Positions 55,279 to 64,000 of a stretch of DNA of 64,000 nt are shown in pieces. A program made the translations under genes and the position numbers. Origin of the DNA: Rhizobium jaguaris (GTDB lineage: Bacteria > Pseudomonadota > Alphaproteobacteria > Rhizobiales > Rhizobiaceae); the NCBI RefSeq assembly GCF_003627755.1, contig NZ_CP032695.1, forward strand, positions 1,488,001 through 1,552,000, read 5' to 3'. Within the stretch, counting starts at the first letter, position 1, and the number at the start of each line of letters is the position of its first letter. Below the pieces are notes generated by a model. The model was not told the origin of the DNA. It searched no databases and saw nothing but the letters and a program-made list of their open reading frames with translations.

Positions 55279-56394
55279 TTACTCGGAAGTCGTCTGCCGA
55301 CGATCGACGGTCAAAACACTGGCGCGTGGCTGCATCCGGCTGCCGGTCAGCAGATTGTAGAAGGAGGGCGCGGCGGAGCGCGCCAAACCATTGGTCAGCG
55401 GCAGCGCCGTCAGGGTAATTCCAACGGCCAGCAGGTAGAAGACAGGATAGGGGTCCGCGCCGCTACGGTTCCAGAGAACAAAGAGGCAGAACAGCAGCGG
55501 GTAATGGGCGCAGAAGATCCAGAAACTCAAGCCGCCGGTTTCAGCCAATCGCTGGGCAAGACGGCTCTTGATCAGGATTGCTGAAAGCGCCCAGAAGCCT
55601 GGAATACCGGCAAGCACCATGAGATCTCGGCCGAATACGAGCCACACGGGCAAGTCCGGCCCGGCAATATAGGCCGCAGTCGCCCAAGCCATCGCGAGCA
55701 CAAGAAAGGCTGCGCCAACGCGAACGGCGTATCGATCGATGATTGTCAGATCGATGCGATGAAGGCTGAGATAGATGCCGAAGCTGAAGCTGAAGAGGAT
55801 GGAGTTCCTGAGCACGATGCCTAGCGATACCGGCAGTGCTGCAAGAAGTAGCAAGGACGCCAGCGTCGGCAATGGATAGCGGCTGATCAGCATCGCCAGC
55901 AGCGGCGAGAGCAGAATGCAAACGAAGAGATCGCGCAAGAAATAGAGCGGCAAATTAATCGGCGTGCCTTCAACGGCAAACAGAAGTGTCGCAAGCGTGC
56001 GCGGGCTGGCGTCCGTCAGATCCGGAATATAGCCGTCGCCAATACCGCGGTTCTGCAGGATCAACACGAGAAGAAAGAAGGCGCTGTTCCACACCAGGAA
56101 CGGCAGAAGAACTGTCTTAGCCTTGCGGCGAACGGTCTTGCCATAATCCAGCGAAGCTTCGCCGTGACGGAAGAGGAGATAGCCGGAAATAGCGCTGAGG
56201 CATGGTACGCCGACACGAAACAAACTGTCGCGCAGGAAGACCCGAAACCAATCGAAGAAGCCATAGACGCCTTGGAACGGGCTGGAATCCGTATCGAATG
56301 GGATATGTACAAACACGATGCCGGAGATAAGCACGATGCGCATAAGATTGATCCGCGAAGACACGTTGGCAGTCACGTTCACGATATCTGTCAC
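55279..56394 (-). CDS. exoH: ExoH, succinoglycan succinyltransferase (acyltransferase family 3)
   Basis: A 371-residue membrane protein with about ten helices. The family-3 pattern includes RIVLISGIVFVHIPFD with the early His, a middle RDLFVCILLSPLLAML segment and LSFWIFCAHYPLLFCLF late. ExoH adds the succinyl group, which in S. meliloti is needed for ExoK-type cleavage and symbiosis. First gene of the exoHKLAMONP minus-strand operon; its promoter should be in the 56395-56776 gap. Confidence 0.92.
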   Translation of the reverse strand: MTDIVNVTANVSSRINLMRIVLISGIVFVHIPFDTDSSPFQGVYGFFDWFRVFLRDSLFRVGVPCLSAISGYLLFRHGEASLDYGKTVRRKAKTVLLPFLVWNSAFFLLVLILQNRGIGDGYIPDLTDASPRTLATLLFAVEGTPINLPLYFLRDLFVCILLSPLLAMLISRYPLPTLASLLLLAALPVSLGIVLRNSILFSFSFGIYLSLHRIDLTIIDRYAVRVGAAFLVLAMAWATAAYIAGPDLPVWLVFGRDLMVLAGIPGFWALSAILIKSRLAQRLAETGGLSFWIFCAHYPLLFCLFVLWNRSGADPYPVFYLLAVGITLTALPLTNGLARSAAPSFYNLLTGSRMQPRASVLTVDRRQTTSE

Positions 56395-56776
56395 CCCTTT
56401 TTCGGACCGCTCCCCCTTGCGGCCGTTTCAACCAGAGCAGACCAGAGCCCGCAGACCTAACCTAGGGCGATCTCGGGAAAGGAAATATGGCACTGCAGCA
56501 AAAAACGGGGGTATTTGAGCTCTAAAGCCAGCCATTTCGCGGCGAAAACGCTGGATAGGCATATAACCCAAACGGGCTAGTTATATTGGAAGTGTCTGGT
56601 TTAAAACGATTTTAAGGCGGATGTAATATTATGTGAACGAAAAGGAAATACACGCTGCAGCGGCATCAAATTTTTTTCCACCGGCCGAGGATTTTTTTGC
56701 ATCGCCGCAGATTCCGCGACCAAACTTGATCAAATTAGGGCGGCGATGCAAGCTTCTTGAGAAAGTGAGAATAGGA
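56395..56776. promoter_or_regulatory. Non-coding gap between exoH and exoT with inverted repeat and poly-T tracts
   Basis: About 380 bp with no supported gene; exoI would sit here in S. meliloti and is not present. TTGCATCGCCGC (56697-56708) and GCGGCGATGCAA (56740-56751) are 12-bp inverted arms around a 31-base loop, next to the end of exoT. Two seven-T tracts at about 56670-56697, each followed by a CA-CG-C-rich stretch, look like a diverged short repeat. The exoH promoter is expected here on the minus strand. Confidence 0.45.
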
Positions 56777-58264
56777 TCATTCACCTACGAGTTGTGGTTC
56801 TGCCTTTGGCATCCTGCGTGAGCGAACAAGTTCCAACAGCTTGCGGACGAGGGCACCCTCGGTCAGCAGAACCAGCACGGCATAGACCGCTCCGCCTGCC
56901 ACCGAGCCGACCACGACCTGCAGGGCGGCGCTTGGCAGCTGCGTCTTCATATGGTCAAGCATGAAGCGAACAATCAGGGCCATGATGAGGGCGGTGATCA
57001 TCGGGCGGTTGCTGATGTAGAGGCCTTGGAAGAACGGCGTGCCGTCGGCACGAAAGACCGCCCAGGAATAGAAGATCAGCGTGACGACGCTGACGATGCA
57101 AAGCCAGACCATGGCCGTGATCAGGTCGCCGGTGATCGCTCCATAGGCGACGGCGGCAGTCGTTATGATGGCGCGGATGATCGCCGACCAGAACAGAACA
57201 TTGCCGCGGCCGACGCCCTTGAGATAGGGTATGAAGGTACTGCAGGGCGTCAGGATCGCCTTGGAGATAGCCAGCAGTCCGAGCACGGGCCAGGCGTAGG
57301 CCCATTTCTGTCCGAACAGCACCAGCATGGCCGGCTGAGCGATCGCCCACAGCCCGAACATCATCGGCGCCAAGAGGACCGTCGTCACCTGCGTGCTCAG
57401 CATCAGCGCGTCCGATCGGCGCTTGCGGTCATGCACCATGTGACTGAAGGCTGGAAACAGTACGCCCATGACTGCCGAGAGCACGACCTGGTTCGGAATG
57501 CTGGCGAAGCGGTTGCCGGCCGAATAGGCGCCGGCATCGGCAAGGCCCAGATAGCGGGCGATGATCACCATCGGTGACTGGAACGTGACGAAATTGGCCA
57601 TTTCCGAACCCATCATTCCGAAGGAGAATTTCGTCAGTCCCTTGACACGGCTGAACGAGAAGACGGGCCGTGGAAAATAACCGGAGACGCTATAAAGACC
57701 GACGAGGCGCACAGTGCCCGAAACGAAAAGCTGGGCAACGAGCGACCAGACGCCAAACCCGAAATAGGCCAAGCCGACGGCCATCAACGCGCCGGCGGAC
57801 TCCGAAATCATGCTCCAGACCGCATCCTTGCTGAAGTTCATCCGTCGCGCCAGGATCGAATAGGCGACGTCGCCAGAAAGTTGGATCGGGATCATGAAGG
57901 CCATGATGCGCAAAAGGTAGGCCGCCTCTTTGGCGCCCAAAAGTGCTGCGAAGAAATCGGCGAAAACGTAGAGAACCACCGCCATCAGCGTCGATACTGC
58001 CAAATTGACCCAGAAGACCGAGTGGACGGTCAGCATGTCCTCCTTCTCCTGGATGACGAGGGACGAGGTGAGCCCGGCTCCTCCGATCATGGCCAGGAAT
58101 TGCACCACCGTCATCGCTACGGCGACGACGCCGAATTGCTCGGGGCTGAGGATGCGGGCCAGGATTGGCACGGTAATGAATTTCAATCCAAATGTACTTG
58201 TCTTGGATAAAACGCTCCATCCGACATTGTTCGTAATCGAACGGGCACTAACTGTTGAGGTCAT
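56777..58264 (-). CDS. exoT: ExoT, succinoglycan flippase-type transporter (Wzx/MOP)
   Basis: A 495-residue membrane protein with about fourteen hydrophobic helices. It begins NNVGWSVLSKTSTFGLKFI and has ILARILSPEQFGVVAVAMTVVQF, the typical first helices of polysaccharide flippases, followed by SSLVIQEKE. ExoT is needed for export or assembly of the succinoglycan unit. It is on the minus strand, divergent from exoW with 119 bp between them. Confidence 0.9.
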   Translation of the reverse strand: MTSTVSARSITNNVGWSVLSKTSTFGLKFITVPILARILSPEQFGVVAVAMTVVQFLAMIGGAGLTSSLVIQEKEDMLTVHSVFWVNLAVSTLMAVVLYVFADFFAALLGAKEAAYLLRIMAFMIPIQLSGDVAYSILARRMNFSKDAVWSMISESAGALMAVGLAYFGFGVWSLVAQLFVSGTVRLVGLYSVSGYFPRPVFSFSRVKGLTKFSFGMMGSEMANFVTFQSPMVIIARYLGLADAGAYSAGNRFASIPNQVVLSAVMGVLFPAFSHMVHDRKRRSDALMLSTQVTTVLLAPMMFGLWAIAQPAMLVLFGQKWAYAWPVLGLLAISKAILTPCSTFIPYLKGVGRGNVLFWSAIIRAIITTAAVAYGAITGDLITAMVWLCIVSVVTLIFYSWAVFRADGTPFFQGLYISNRPMITALIMALIVRFMLDHMKTQLPSAALQVVVGSVAGGAVYAVLVLLTEGALVRKLLELVRSRRMPKAEPQLVGE

Positions 58265-58383
58265 TGCGACATCCTATCTCTTGGGACCGGCTGAAATGAG
58301 TGGTGGAGATTGTCGAAAAACACATGGCCGCGACCCCACAGAGGGGGCCGCAAACTCTTTGGTGAAACCGTAAAGGCGGAAAA

Positions 58384-59343
58384 ATGGCGTCAATTACGAT
58401 TGTTATTCCCTTCTACCAGAAGCAATCAGGCATTCTGCAGCGCGCATTGAGGTCGATATCTAGGCAAGTGTTTCAGGATTTCGATATCCTCGTCGTCGAC
58501 GATGAATCGCCGATTACGGCGGAAAGCGAGCTTCAATCGCTTGGGGAAGAGGATCGGGCCCGAATAAGGGTGATACGTCAGGCCAATGCCGGCCCAGGCG
58601 GCGCACGCAATACCGGCCTCGACAATGTGCCAGCCTCGAGCCGCTTTGTTGCCTTCCTCGATTCCGACGATGAATGGGCGCCGCTGCATCTGAGCAACGC
58701 CTTCGAAGCGCTGACGCGCCATGATGCCGATTGTTATTGGGACTCGATCGAAGGTGGCGAGGAATTTTCCTACCATTTCGGCATCGCGGAGCTGTCCAAA
58801 TCGATCGATACCACTCGTCTCTCCCAAACGCCGTCGGTTGTCGAAACTCCCGAGATCGCCAGCGTTATGTTGAAAGACTGGAGTTTTCTGCATCTCTCTT
58901 GCATGGTTATCGGTCGGCCACTGTTCGAGAAAATCCGCTTCGAAGCCGCCTTGCGGCTGGCGGCGGAGGATGTGTTGTTCTTCTGCGACTGCATCCTAGC
59001 GGCCAAACGCGTGTTGCTTTGTGAAGATACCGGGGCGCTGCGTGGCGAGGGTATGAATATCTTTCACGGCGTGGATAACGATTCACCGGAATTCTTGCAC
59101 CAGCAGTTCAACACCTGGACGGCGCTTAACACGCTCGAACAGCGGTTTTTGCGCCGGCCTCAGGACGTTGCGGCCATTCGCGTTTACAAAAACCGCGCCC
59201 GCAAACAGGCGCTATGGAGCCAAGCACGACAATTACGTCGGCGGCGAATCCCCCAATTCGGGCTCCTGGCAAAATGGGCGTGGCGCGATCCCGCGATATT
59301 GCAGAGTGCGATGCAGCTTGCCGCGGGCAAGTTTGCGCCCTAG
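58384..59343 (+). CDS. exoW: ExoW, succinoglycan glucosyltransferase (GT2)
   Basis: A 319-residue GT2 enzyme. SITIVIPFYQKQSGILQRALRS starts the fold, ILVVDDESPITAESEL and FVAFLDSDDEWAPLHLS give the donor and DxD sites. In S. meliloti ExoW adds the seventh sugar, a beta-1,3 glucose. Assignment rests on family and on its place directly before exoV. ATG 58384 follows AAAGGCGG. Confidence 0.9.
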   Translation: MASITIVIPFYQKQSGILQRALRSISRQVFQDFDILVVDDESPITAESELQSLGEEDRARIRVIRQANAGPGGARNTGLDNVPASSRFVAFLDSDDEWAPLHLSNAFEALTRHDADCYWDSIEGGEEFSYHFGIAELSKSIDTTRLSQTPSVVETPEIASVMLKDWSFLHLSCMVIGRPLFEKIRFEAALRLAAEDVLFFCDCILAAKRVLLCEDTGALRGEGMNIFHGVDNDSPEFLHQQFNTWTALNTLEQRFLRRPQDVAAIRVYKNRARKQALWSQARQLRRRRIPQFGLLAKWAWRDPAILQSAMQLAAGKFAP

Positions 59344-59432
59344 TTTTCGCACCTGCAGCAAAGCTGTCGATGCCATACAAGTCAAAAGCCAACACGTGTT
59401 CGGCTACTATCTAGATCACCAAGGAGACCTGC

Positions 59433-60377
59433 ATGAAGCCGTTCCACTGGGAATCCACCCATGGCAATTTCGGTGACGATCTCAATCTCTGGCTCTGGGA
59501 TTTTCTGCTCCCGGGCCTGCGCGACGTGCATGAAGAAACACTGCTGGTCGGTGTCGGCACCGTCCTCAATACCCTGATACTGCCGCTTGAGGGCCGCAAG
59601 CTCGTCATCGGCAGCGGCTTTGGCTATGGCTCGCTCCCCGATATGCGCGACAGGAACGAATGGGATATCCGCTGCGTGCGCGGCCCGCTGACGGCGGAAA
59701 AAGTCGGCGTTCCACAGGACATGGGCATCGTCGATCCGGCGGTGATGGTGACCGAAATGCCGGAATTCAAAAACCTGCCCAAAACCAAACGCCGTACCTT
59801 CGTACCGCATTGGGAATCGGCTGCCGCTGGGATTTGGCCGGAGATATGCAAGACCGTCGGCCTTTCCTATCTCGACCCTCGCGGCGAGGCGAAGGCCGTG
59901 ATCCGCGAGATCGCGACATCCGAGCTGATCGTCGCCGAATCCATGCACGGTGCGATCTTGGCCGATGCCTTCCGCGTGCCGTGGATCGCCGTCAGCACGT
60001 CGCGAGCGATCAACAGCTTCAAGTGGAACGATTGGGCCCGCTCTCTCGGCGTTACCTATGCGCCAAAACTTATACCTGTCTCCACCCGCGCCGAAGCGAT
60101 CGCCAAGGGTGCCCGGTTCTGGGGCGTCGGTTTCGAACGCGACGAGCAGGCCGTCGAAGAGCAGGAGAAACGCCGGCAGGGGGAGACGATGGTCCTTACC
60201 GACCCCGAGCAGACCCGTCTACGGGTGATGGCAAAACAGGCGCTTGCCGTACCCTCGGCGCTGGGGCTTTGGCAGGCCAGCAAGGCGAAGCCGCAATTGA
60301 GCGCCGATGCGACACTTGCCAACCGCAAACAGCGTCTTTGGGATGTTCTTGAAGGCGTGCGCCGCGACTACCTCTGA
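59433..60377 (+). CDS. exoV: ExoV, succinoglycan pyruvyltransferase
   Basis: A 314-residue enzyme of the polysaccharide pyruvyl transferase family. STHGNFGDDLNLWLWDFLLPG near the N-terminus, IGSGFGYGSLPDMRDRNEWD and VRGPLTAEKVGVP, and the later SELIVAESMHGAILADAFRVP are the family motifs. ExoV adds the pyruvate ketal to the terminal glucose of the side chain. ATG 59433 follows AAGGAG. It follows exoW on the same strand after 89 bp. Confidence 0.93.
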   Translation: MKPFHWESTHGNFGDDLNLWLWDFLLPGLRDVHEETLLVGVGTVLNTLILPLEGRKLVIGSGFGYGSLPDMRDRNEWDIRCVRGPLTAEKVGVPQDMGIVDPAVMVTEMPEFKNLPKTKRRTFVPHWESAAAGIWPEICKTVGLSYLDPRGEAKAVIREIATSELIVAESMHGAILADAFRVPWIAVSTSRAINSFKWNDWARSLGVTYAPKLIPVSTRAEAIAKGARFWGVGFERDEQAVEEQEKRRQGETMVLTDPEQTRLRVMAKQALAVPSALGLWQASKAKPQLSADATLANRKQRLWDVLEGVRRDYL

Positions 60378-60389
60378 CACGGCGAAGAA

Positions 60390-61412
60390 TTATTCGGGAG
60401 CGGCCTGCAGTAGGTAGCGCAGGCCGTTCGTTCCCGAATGAGCAATCGGCGCACCGCCGCCCTTGCGAAAACGCTCCGTCTTGTCGGCAAGAATGCCGCC
60501 GGCAATGGCCGGAATAGCGGTGGGCTTACCCAACGCATAAGAGGCCGCAGCAGCCAGACCAGACTGCCCCTTGATATCCAGAAAACGCCGCAGCTCATAG
60601 CGGCCGCGAACATGTTGTTCATGGCGGCGAATGGCGGCTGCATCCGCAGGCGAAAGCCCGCCGGCCGCGAGGATCGCCCGATCGGCTTCGTAAAGACGCC
60701 GCAAATCCTCGGTGCGATGGCGACCACTCAGCGAATTGCTGCGCACGACCGCGCCATAACCGCAGCTATGGATGACTTTGTAGCGAGCAGCCTTGGCAAG
60801 CGCCCGCACATAGAGATCATAATCTTCGCCGAGACGCAGGGCCTCGTCATAGCGCAGGCCGTGAGCGTCTAAAAACGATCGTCGCATCAACGGCTTCAGG
60901 AAGCCGATCTCGCCGCGTCGGACGCCGCGCTTGGAAATATTGCCTTCGACAAAGGCGACCAGATCGAGAAAACGCGGCTTCGGATCAAAATGATCGAGCA
61001 TCGTAAAAGCATCCGAGACCGTATCGGCATTGACGAAAGCGATGTTGTCGGCAACGAAATCCCAATCGTCGCCAGAGAGTAGCGGCTTGAAGCGCCCGGG
61101 GAAAAAGAAATCGTCGGCGTCGAGGATACTGATCAGAGGTGCGCGCGAAATCTCGATTGCGTGATTGCGTGCTGCGGCAGGGCCGCGATTTTTCTCGAAT
61201 TCCTGAATGATGAGACGCCCGCTGCCGTCATTGGCGAGGTTGGCGGCGGCGGCGGTGCCATCTGTCGAACCATCGTCGATGACAACGACTTCAGCCACTT
61301 CGGGCTCGCGTAGTGCCGAAGCGACGGCAAGGCCAATGGTGTCGCTGGCATTCTTCGCGGCGATGATCACACAGACGTTGTTCTGGGCACTGTTAGTCAC
61401 ATTAGCCTCCAT
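60390..61412 (-). CDS. exoU: ExoU, succinoglycan glucosyltransferase (GT2)
   Basis: A 340-residue GT2 enzyme. NVCVIIAAKNASDTIGLAVAS, EVVVIDDGSTDGTAAAAN and LISILDADDFFFPGRF give the fold and the DxD site. The close ExoO-like middle RFDEALRLGEDYDLYVRALA is also present. In S. meliloti ExoU adds the sixth sugar, a beta-1,6 glucose. The start may be ATG 61412 or GTG 61400, the latter with GGAGG 5 bp upstream. It is convergent with exoV, 12 bp apart. Confidence 0.89.
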   Translation of the reverse strand: MEANVTNSAQNNVCVIIAAKNASDTIGLAVASALREPEVAEVVVIDDGSTDGTAAAANLANDGSGRLIIQEFEKNRGPAAARNHAIEISRAPLISILDADDFFFPGRFKPLLSGDDWDFVADNIAFVNADTVSDAFTMLDHFDPKPRFLDLVAFVEGNISKRGVRRGEIGFLKPLMRRSFLDAHGLRYDEALRLGEDYDLYVRALAKAARYKVIHSCGYGAVVRSNSLSGRHRTEDLRRLYEADRAILAAGGLSPADAAAIRRHEQHVRGRYELRRFLDIKGQSGLAAAASYALGKPTAIPAIAGGILADKTERFRKGGGAPIAHSGTNGLRYLLQAAPE

Positions 61413-61488
61413 GGTTCTGCCGGAGACTTAGGACGGCATCGGATATCGGCAACCACACGATTGCCAAAAGATCGACCAAGCGGCGACC

Positions 61489-61779
61489 TTACGGATTGAA
61501 GGGTTCGGAACGGTTGAGGTTGGAGGCGTGCAAGCCGGTGACCTTGTCGTCGTCACGCATCGGCATTGCGGCCGCATCTTCATTCAATAACGCGTTTCGC
61601 GCCCTCTGTTCTTTCCAGACGAGGAAAAGCACGCCAAGAAAGTAACCGATCTGCAGCAGTACGGCGCAAATCACCGTTTCGATCAACGTGGTCGAAAGAG
61701 ACTGCGTCAGGAAATAGGTCGCAATGGCAAATACGGCCAGGGCGCCGAGCATGCTGACAAAAAAACGTGGCGCATACAT
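61489..61779 (-). CDS. exoX: ExoX, small inner membrane inhibitor of succinoglycan synthesis
   Basis: A 96-residue protein with two membrane helices (about residues 5-24, FFVSMLGALAVFAIATYFLT, and 33-55, ETVICAVLLQIGYFLGVLF) and a charged C-terminal tail. In rhizobia ExoX lowers exopolysaccharide output after transcription, with the ExoX to ExoY ratio deciding the level. ATG 61779 follows GAGG; the frame to 61800 is longer by seven residues. It is divergent from exoY, as in S. meliloti. Confidence 0.9.
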   Translation of the reverse strand: MYAPRFFVSMLGALAVFAIATYFLTQSLSTTLIETVICAVLLQIGYFLGVLFLVWKEQRARNALLNEDAAAMPMRDDDKVTGLHASNLNRSEPFNP

Positions 61780-62517
61780 AACATTACCTCGCGCGCACAA
61801 TTACAAAAAAAGCGGTCAAGGTCTCGCCTCCCAAAATAGACCCACAAGGCAAATATATTTAATGAATCTTTTAGATTCAACCGAGTGATGGTGGTCTGTT
61901 ACGAATGAATACGACTTTACCCACCACTCGTTAAAACTAGGCCCCCGAAATATGCGCAATTGGACTTGATGTGTTTTCTCTTTCTTTGCCCTTCTCATTA
62001 AGGTTGTTCATTAAGCGCGTATATACAATTTTCATGATATTAGCCGATGCGGGCTGTTGACCCGCATTTCAAACAATTCAATCAACTTTTATTACAAAGT
62101 CCGGTCCTCGCGAACGTCAATATGTGCATCGCAATATGGTATTGCAGCGCAATATTTTTCTTGAAAAATCAAGATTGTGCATGAACGATCAAGAGTGAGC
62201 AAAGCCCTTTCCAACAAGAGCCGATGAACAAAGCGCTCTCTATAGCCTTTAACATTCTTTTACCTCACCATCCGTAACGTAAGACGCAGGTTTTTTAGCC
62301 TTCTATACAATACATTCTTTAGTATAGTTATTATATAAGAAGTACCTAAACTTATCAAATCTGCCGCATCGGCAGCAATCTCCCCCCACGAATCCGTGTC
62401 GCCATAAAAATTTGGCTTAAAAAATCATAATCGACACCTACACTCCGTCATGCACAGCGCTAACTAGGCGCCCGAGACATTCCCGACCAATTCGCCAACA
62501 TGAATGGAGTCATCTCT
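61780..62517. promoter_or_regulatory. Long AT-rich exoX-exoY divergent regulatory region
   Basis: About 740 bp with no supported gene and a much lower G+C than its surroundings. GCAATA (62131-62136), TATTGC (62140-62145) and GCAATAT (62149-62155) alternate in direction, an operator-like array. TCTTGA and TCAAGA (62159-62174) form an adjoining inverted repeat with an AAAA spacer. In other rhizobia several regulators act on this spacer to set exoX and exoY. No promoter could be fixed by eye. Confidence 0.55.
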
Positions 62518-63198
62518 ATGAAGTCTGCGACGAGATCGGCCACATCGGCTTTTTTCAGCGCTTCGGAAAACGACGTCTTTCCGCCAACAGGTGGAATCCT
62601 AAAGAGGGCGTTCGACGTCACAACCGCTTTGACGGCGCTGATTTTCATCAGCCCCATCTTCCTTATGCTTATGCTCTTGGTGAAGCTCTCGGATCGAGGC
62701 CCAGCCTTTTACGGCCATCGCCGCATCGGACATAATGGCAAAACCTTCCGTTGCCTGAAGTTCCGTACCATGGTTGTCGACGGCGACAAGGTTCTACAGG
62801 CCTATCTGCAGGCGAACCCACGAGCAATGGAAGAATGGCGTGCAACACGCAAACTGCAGAACGACCCCCGCGTAACCCTTGTCGGCGCGGTGCTTCGCAA
62901 ACTCAGCCTCGACGAGCTGCCGCAGCTTATCAACATCATTCGCGGTGAAATGAGTGTCGTCGGGCCGCGCCCTGTCGTCGAGGACGAGCTGGAACTCTAC
63001 GAGACCGCCGCGATCTACTACCTCCAATCTCGTCCTGGCCTGACGGGTCTTTGGCAGGTCAGCGGTCGTAATGACGTATCCTATGCCAGCCGTGTCGCTT
63101 TCGACACGCATTACGTCAAGAACTGGTCGCTCAGCAGCGATGTGCTCATCATCGCCAAAACCATACCTGCGGTCTGCCTGTCGCGCGGCAGCTACTAA
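62518..63198 (+). CDS. exoY: ExoY, galactosyl-1-phosphate transferase starting the succinoglycan unit
   Basis: A 226-residue membrane-bound initiating sugar transferase. A helix near residues 35-58 ([20 protein letters not shown]) precedes the cytoplasmic part with [44 protein letters not shown] and [16 protein letters not shown]. ExoY moves galactose-1-phosphate from UDP-galactose to undecaprenyl phosphate. ATG 62518 gives the length and [10 protein letters not shown] start known for ExoY; ATG 62500 is also in frame. Confidence 0.94.
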   Translation: MKSATRSATSAFFSASENDVFPPTGGILKRAFDVTTALTALIFISPIFLMLMLLVKLSDRGPAFYGHRRIGHNGKTFRCLKFRTMVVDGDKVLQAYLQANPRAMEEWRATRKLQNDPRVTLVGAVLRKLSLDELPQLINIIRGEMSVVGPRPVVEDELELYETAAIYYLQSRPGLTGLWQVSGRNDVSYASRVAFDTHYVKNWSLSSDVLIIAKTIPAVCLSRGSY

Positions 63199-63280
63199 GA
63201 CGAACGCAGATGCCGCAGGAGAATTCCTGCGGTTTCCCGCGCGAATGCGGGCTGCAGTCAAATAACAGGGAAGATCCTGC

Positions 63281-64000
63281 ATGATTGAAATTCAAACTCC
63301 TCGTAAGTTTGTTGGCGTAGCCACACCTTTTCGTTGTACGGCGCTAGTTCTTCTCAGCCTGTGCATGCTGTCGGGCCGCAGCTATGCCGATAATCTTCCT
63401 GGATATCATTTGGGCGTCATGGACAAGCTGCACATTCGCGTTGCCGAATGGCAGACCGCGGAGGGCACGATCCGCGACTGGTCGACGATCTCGGGTGACT
63501 ACACCGTCGGCCCCTCCGGCTCGGTTTCCGTTCCCTTCATCGGCGATATGCCGGCTGTCGGGAAGACAACGGACGAAATTGCCCAAGCAATCGGTGTTGG
63601 GCTGCAAAAACAATTCGGTCTGCGCGATCGGCCTTCGGCTTCTGTAGAGCTTTCGCAATTCCGGCCGATCTATCTCGCCGGCGAAGTTCAGAATCCGGGC
63701 CAATACCCTTTTGTACCCAATCTCACTGTCCTTAAGGCACTCAGCCTCGGTGGCGGCACGCGACGTGCTGATGCCGGCCAGCGGTTCGCACGCGATTTCA
63801 TCAACGCCAAGGGCGACGCGGTCGTCCTCATGGCGGAGCGCGGACGATTGCTGATGCGCAAGCAGCGTCTGTTGGCCGAACTCGCAGGGAAAGATCAGAT
63901 CGATGTCCCTCCGGAGCTGCAAAAACTGCCGCAATCGGCTGATCTGCTTGCCAGCGAAGAGGCGCTGATGAAAGCGCGTAGCGTGCGCATGTCGACGCAA
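63281..64000 (+). CDS. exoF: ExoF, succinoglycan outer membrane/periplasmic export protein, N-terminal part
   Basis: The frame starts at ATG 63281 (after CAGGGAAGA) and stays open for 240 codons to the window end. A signal peptide ends near residue 37 (LVLLSLCMLSGRSYA). The next 100 residues form a polysaccharide export domain: YHLGVMDKLHIRVAEWQ, YTVGPSGSVSVPFIGDMPAVG, then the SLBB-like IYLAGEVQNPGQYPFVPNLTV. ExoF works with ExoY in making and exporting the unit. exoQ and others should follow beyond the edge. Confidence 0.92.
   Translation, partial: MIEIQTPRKFVGVATPFRCTALVLLSLCMLSGRSYADNLPGYHLGVMDKLHIRVAEWQTAEGTIRDWSTISGDYTVGPSGSVSVPFIGDMPAVGKTTDEIAQAIGVGLQKQFGLRDRPSASVELSQFRPIYLAGEVQNPGQYPFVPNLTVLKALSLGGGTRRADAGQRFARDFINAKGDAVVLMAERGRLLMRKQRLLAELAGKDQIDVPPELQKLPQSADLLASEEALMKARSVRMSTQ

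Noticed and set aside
61816..61998. Open minus-strand frame of 60 codons upstream of exoX
   Set aside because: No ribosome site, no family resemblance, and it lies in an AT-rich regulatory spacer where such frames arise by chance.
1..64000. CRISPR array, transposon, integrase or tRNA-linked attachment site
   Set aside because: No regularly spaced repeat, transposase-like frame, terminal inverted repeat pair or tRNA gene was recognised on either strand.

Overview
The window reads as part of a Rhizobiaceae (Rhizobium/Sinorhizobium/Agrobacterium group) replicon. The strongest evidence is the right third, which carries the succinoglycan (EPS-I) exo genes in the gene order known from Sinorhizobium meliloti. 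A complete run of aerobic cobalamin genes (cobF-cobM), a high G+C coding style and a very high density of ABC importers agree with this. No rRNA, tRNA, CRISPR, insertion sequence or phage gene was seen. Both ends cut genes: an IclR-type regulator on the left and exoF on the right.

Layout. (1) 1-4785: IclR-type regulator fragment, NodB-fold polysaccharide deacetylase, orphan peptide-type binding protein, M20 metallopeptidase, TauE-type exporter. (2) 5058-11789: AraC regulator followed by a CUT2 sugar importer, a short-chain dehydrogenase and an FGGY pentulose kinase, probably a pentitol catabolic operon. (3) 11845-19925, minus strand: an Opp/Dpp-type importer interleaved with two dihydrodipicolinate-synthase-family genes, headed by a FadR-type regulator gene that is frameshifted. 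(4) 20117-25582: HutC-type regulator, fused NanE-ROK enzyme, and a CUT1 importer with no ATPase gene. (5) 25640-31594: LacI regulator divergent from a second CUT2 importer, with paired operators between them. (6) 31705-32908: HxlR regulator divergent from an atypical SDR. (7) 33140-40274: cobF, cobG (frameshifted), cobH, cobI, cobJ, cobK (opposite strand), cobL, cobM. (8) 40312-46801: TIM-barrel epimerase (frameshifted), LacI regulator, a mocDEF-like oxygenase/ferredoxin/reductase set, FMN reductase and an EamA transporter. (9) 46834-64000: exoP-N-O-M-A-L-K-H, exoT, exoW-V, exoU, exoX, exoY and partial exoF; exoI is absent from its usual place.

How it fits together. The left two thirds are a catabolic region: each module pairs a dedicated regulator with a periplasmic binding protein, permeases and one or two enzymes. 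Four of the binding-protein genes are followed at once by a strong hairpin, a usual way to raise binding protein over membrane components. The cob genes cover most of the corrin ring steps from precorrin-2 to hydrogenobyrinic acid. The exo genes build, decorate, export and polymerise an octasaccharide-repeat polysaccharide.

Three otherwise intact genes (FadR-type regulator, cobG, TIM-barrel epimerase) each need one extra base to read through, and in each case restoring a single G/C repairs the frame. This may mean sequence errors, recent pseudogenes or, for cobG only, recoding at an A_AAG_GGT heptamer. Nothing in the window could be shown to be a wholly new system. The most promising parts are the LacI-controlled mocDEF-like module with its perfect palindrome and the importer with two DapA-family enzymes. 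All functions come from reading the sequence; no database search was run.
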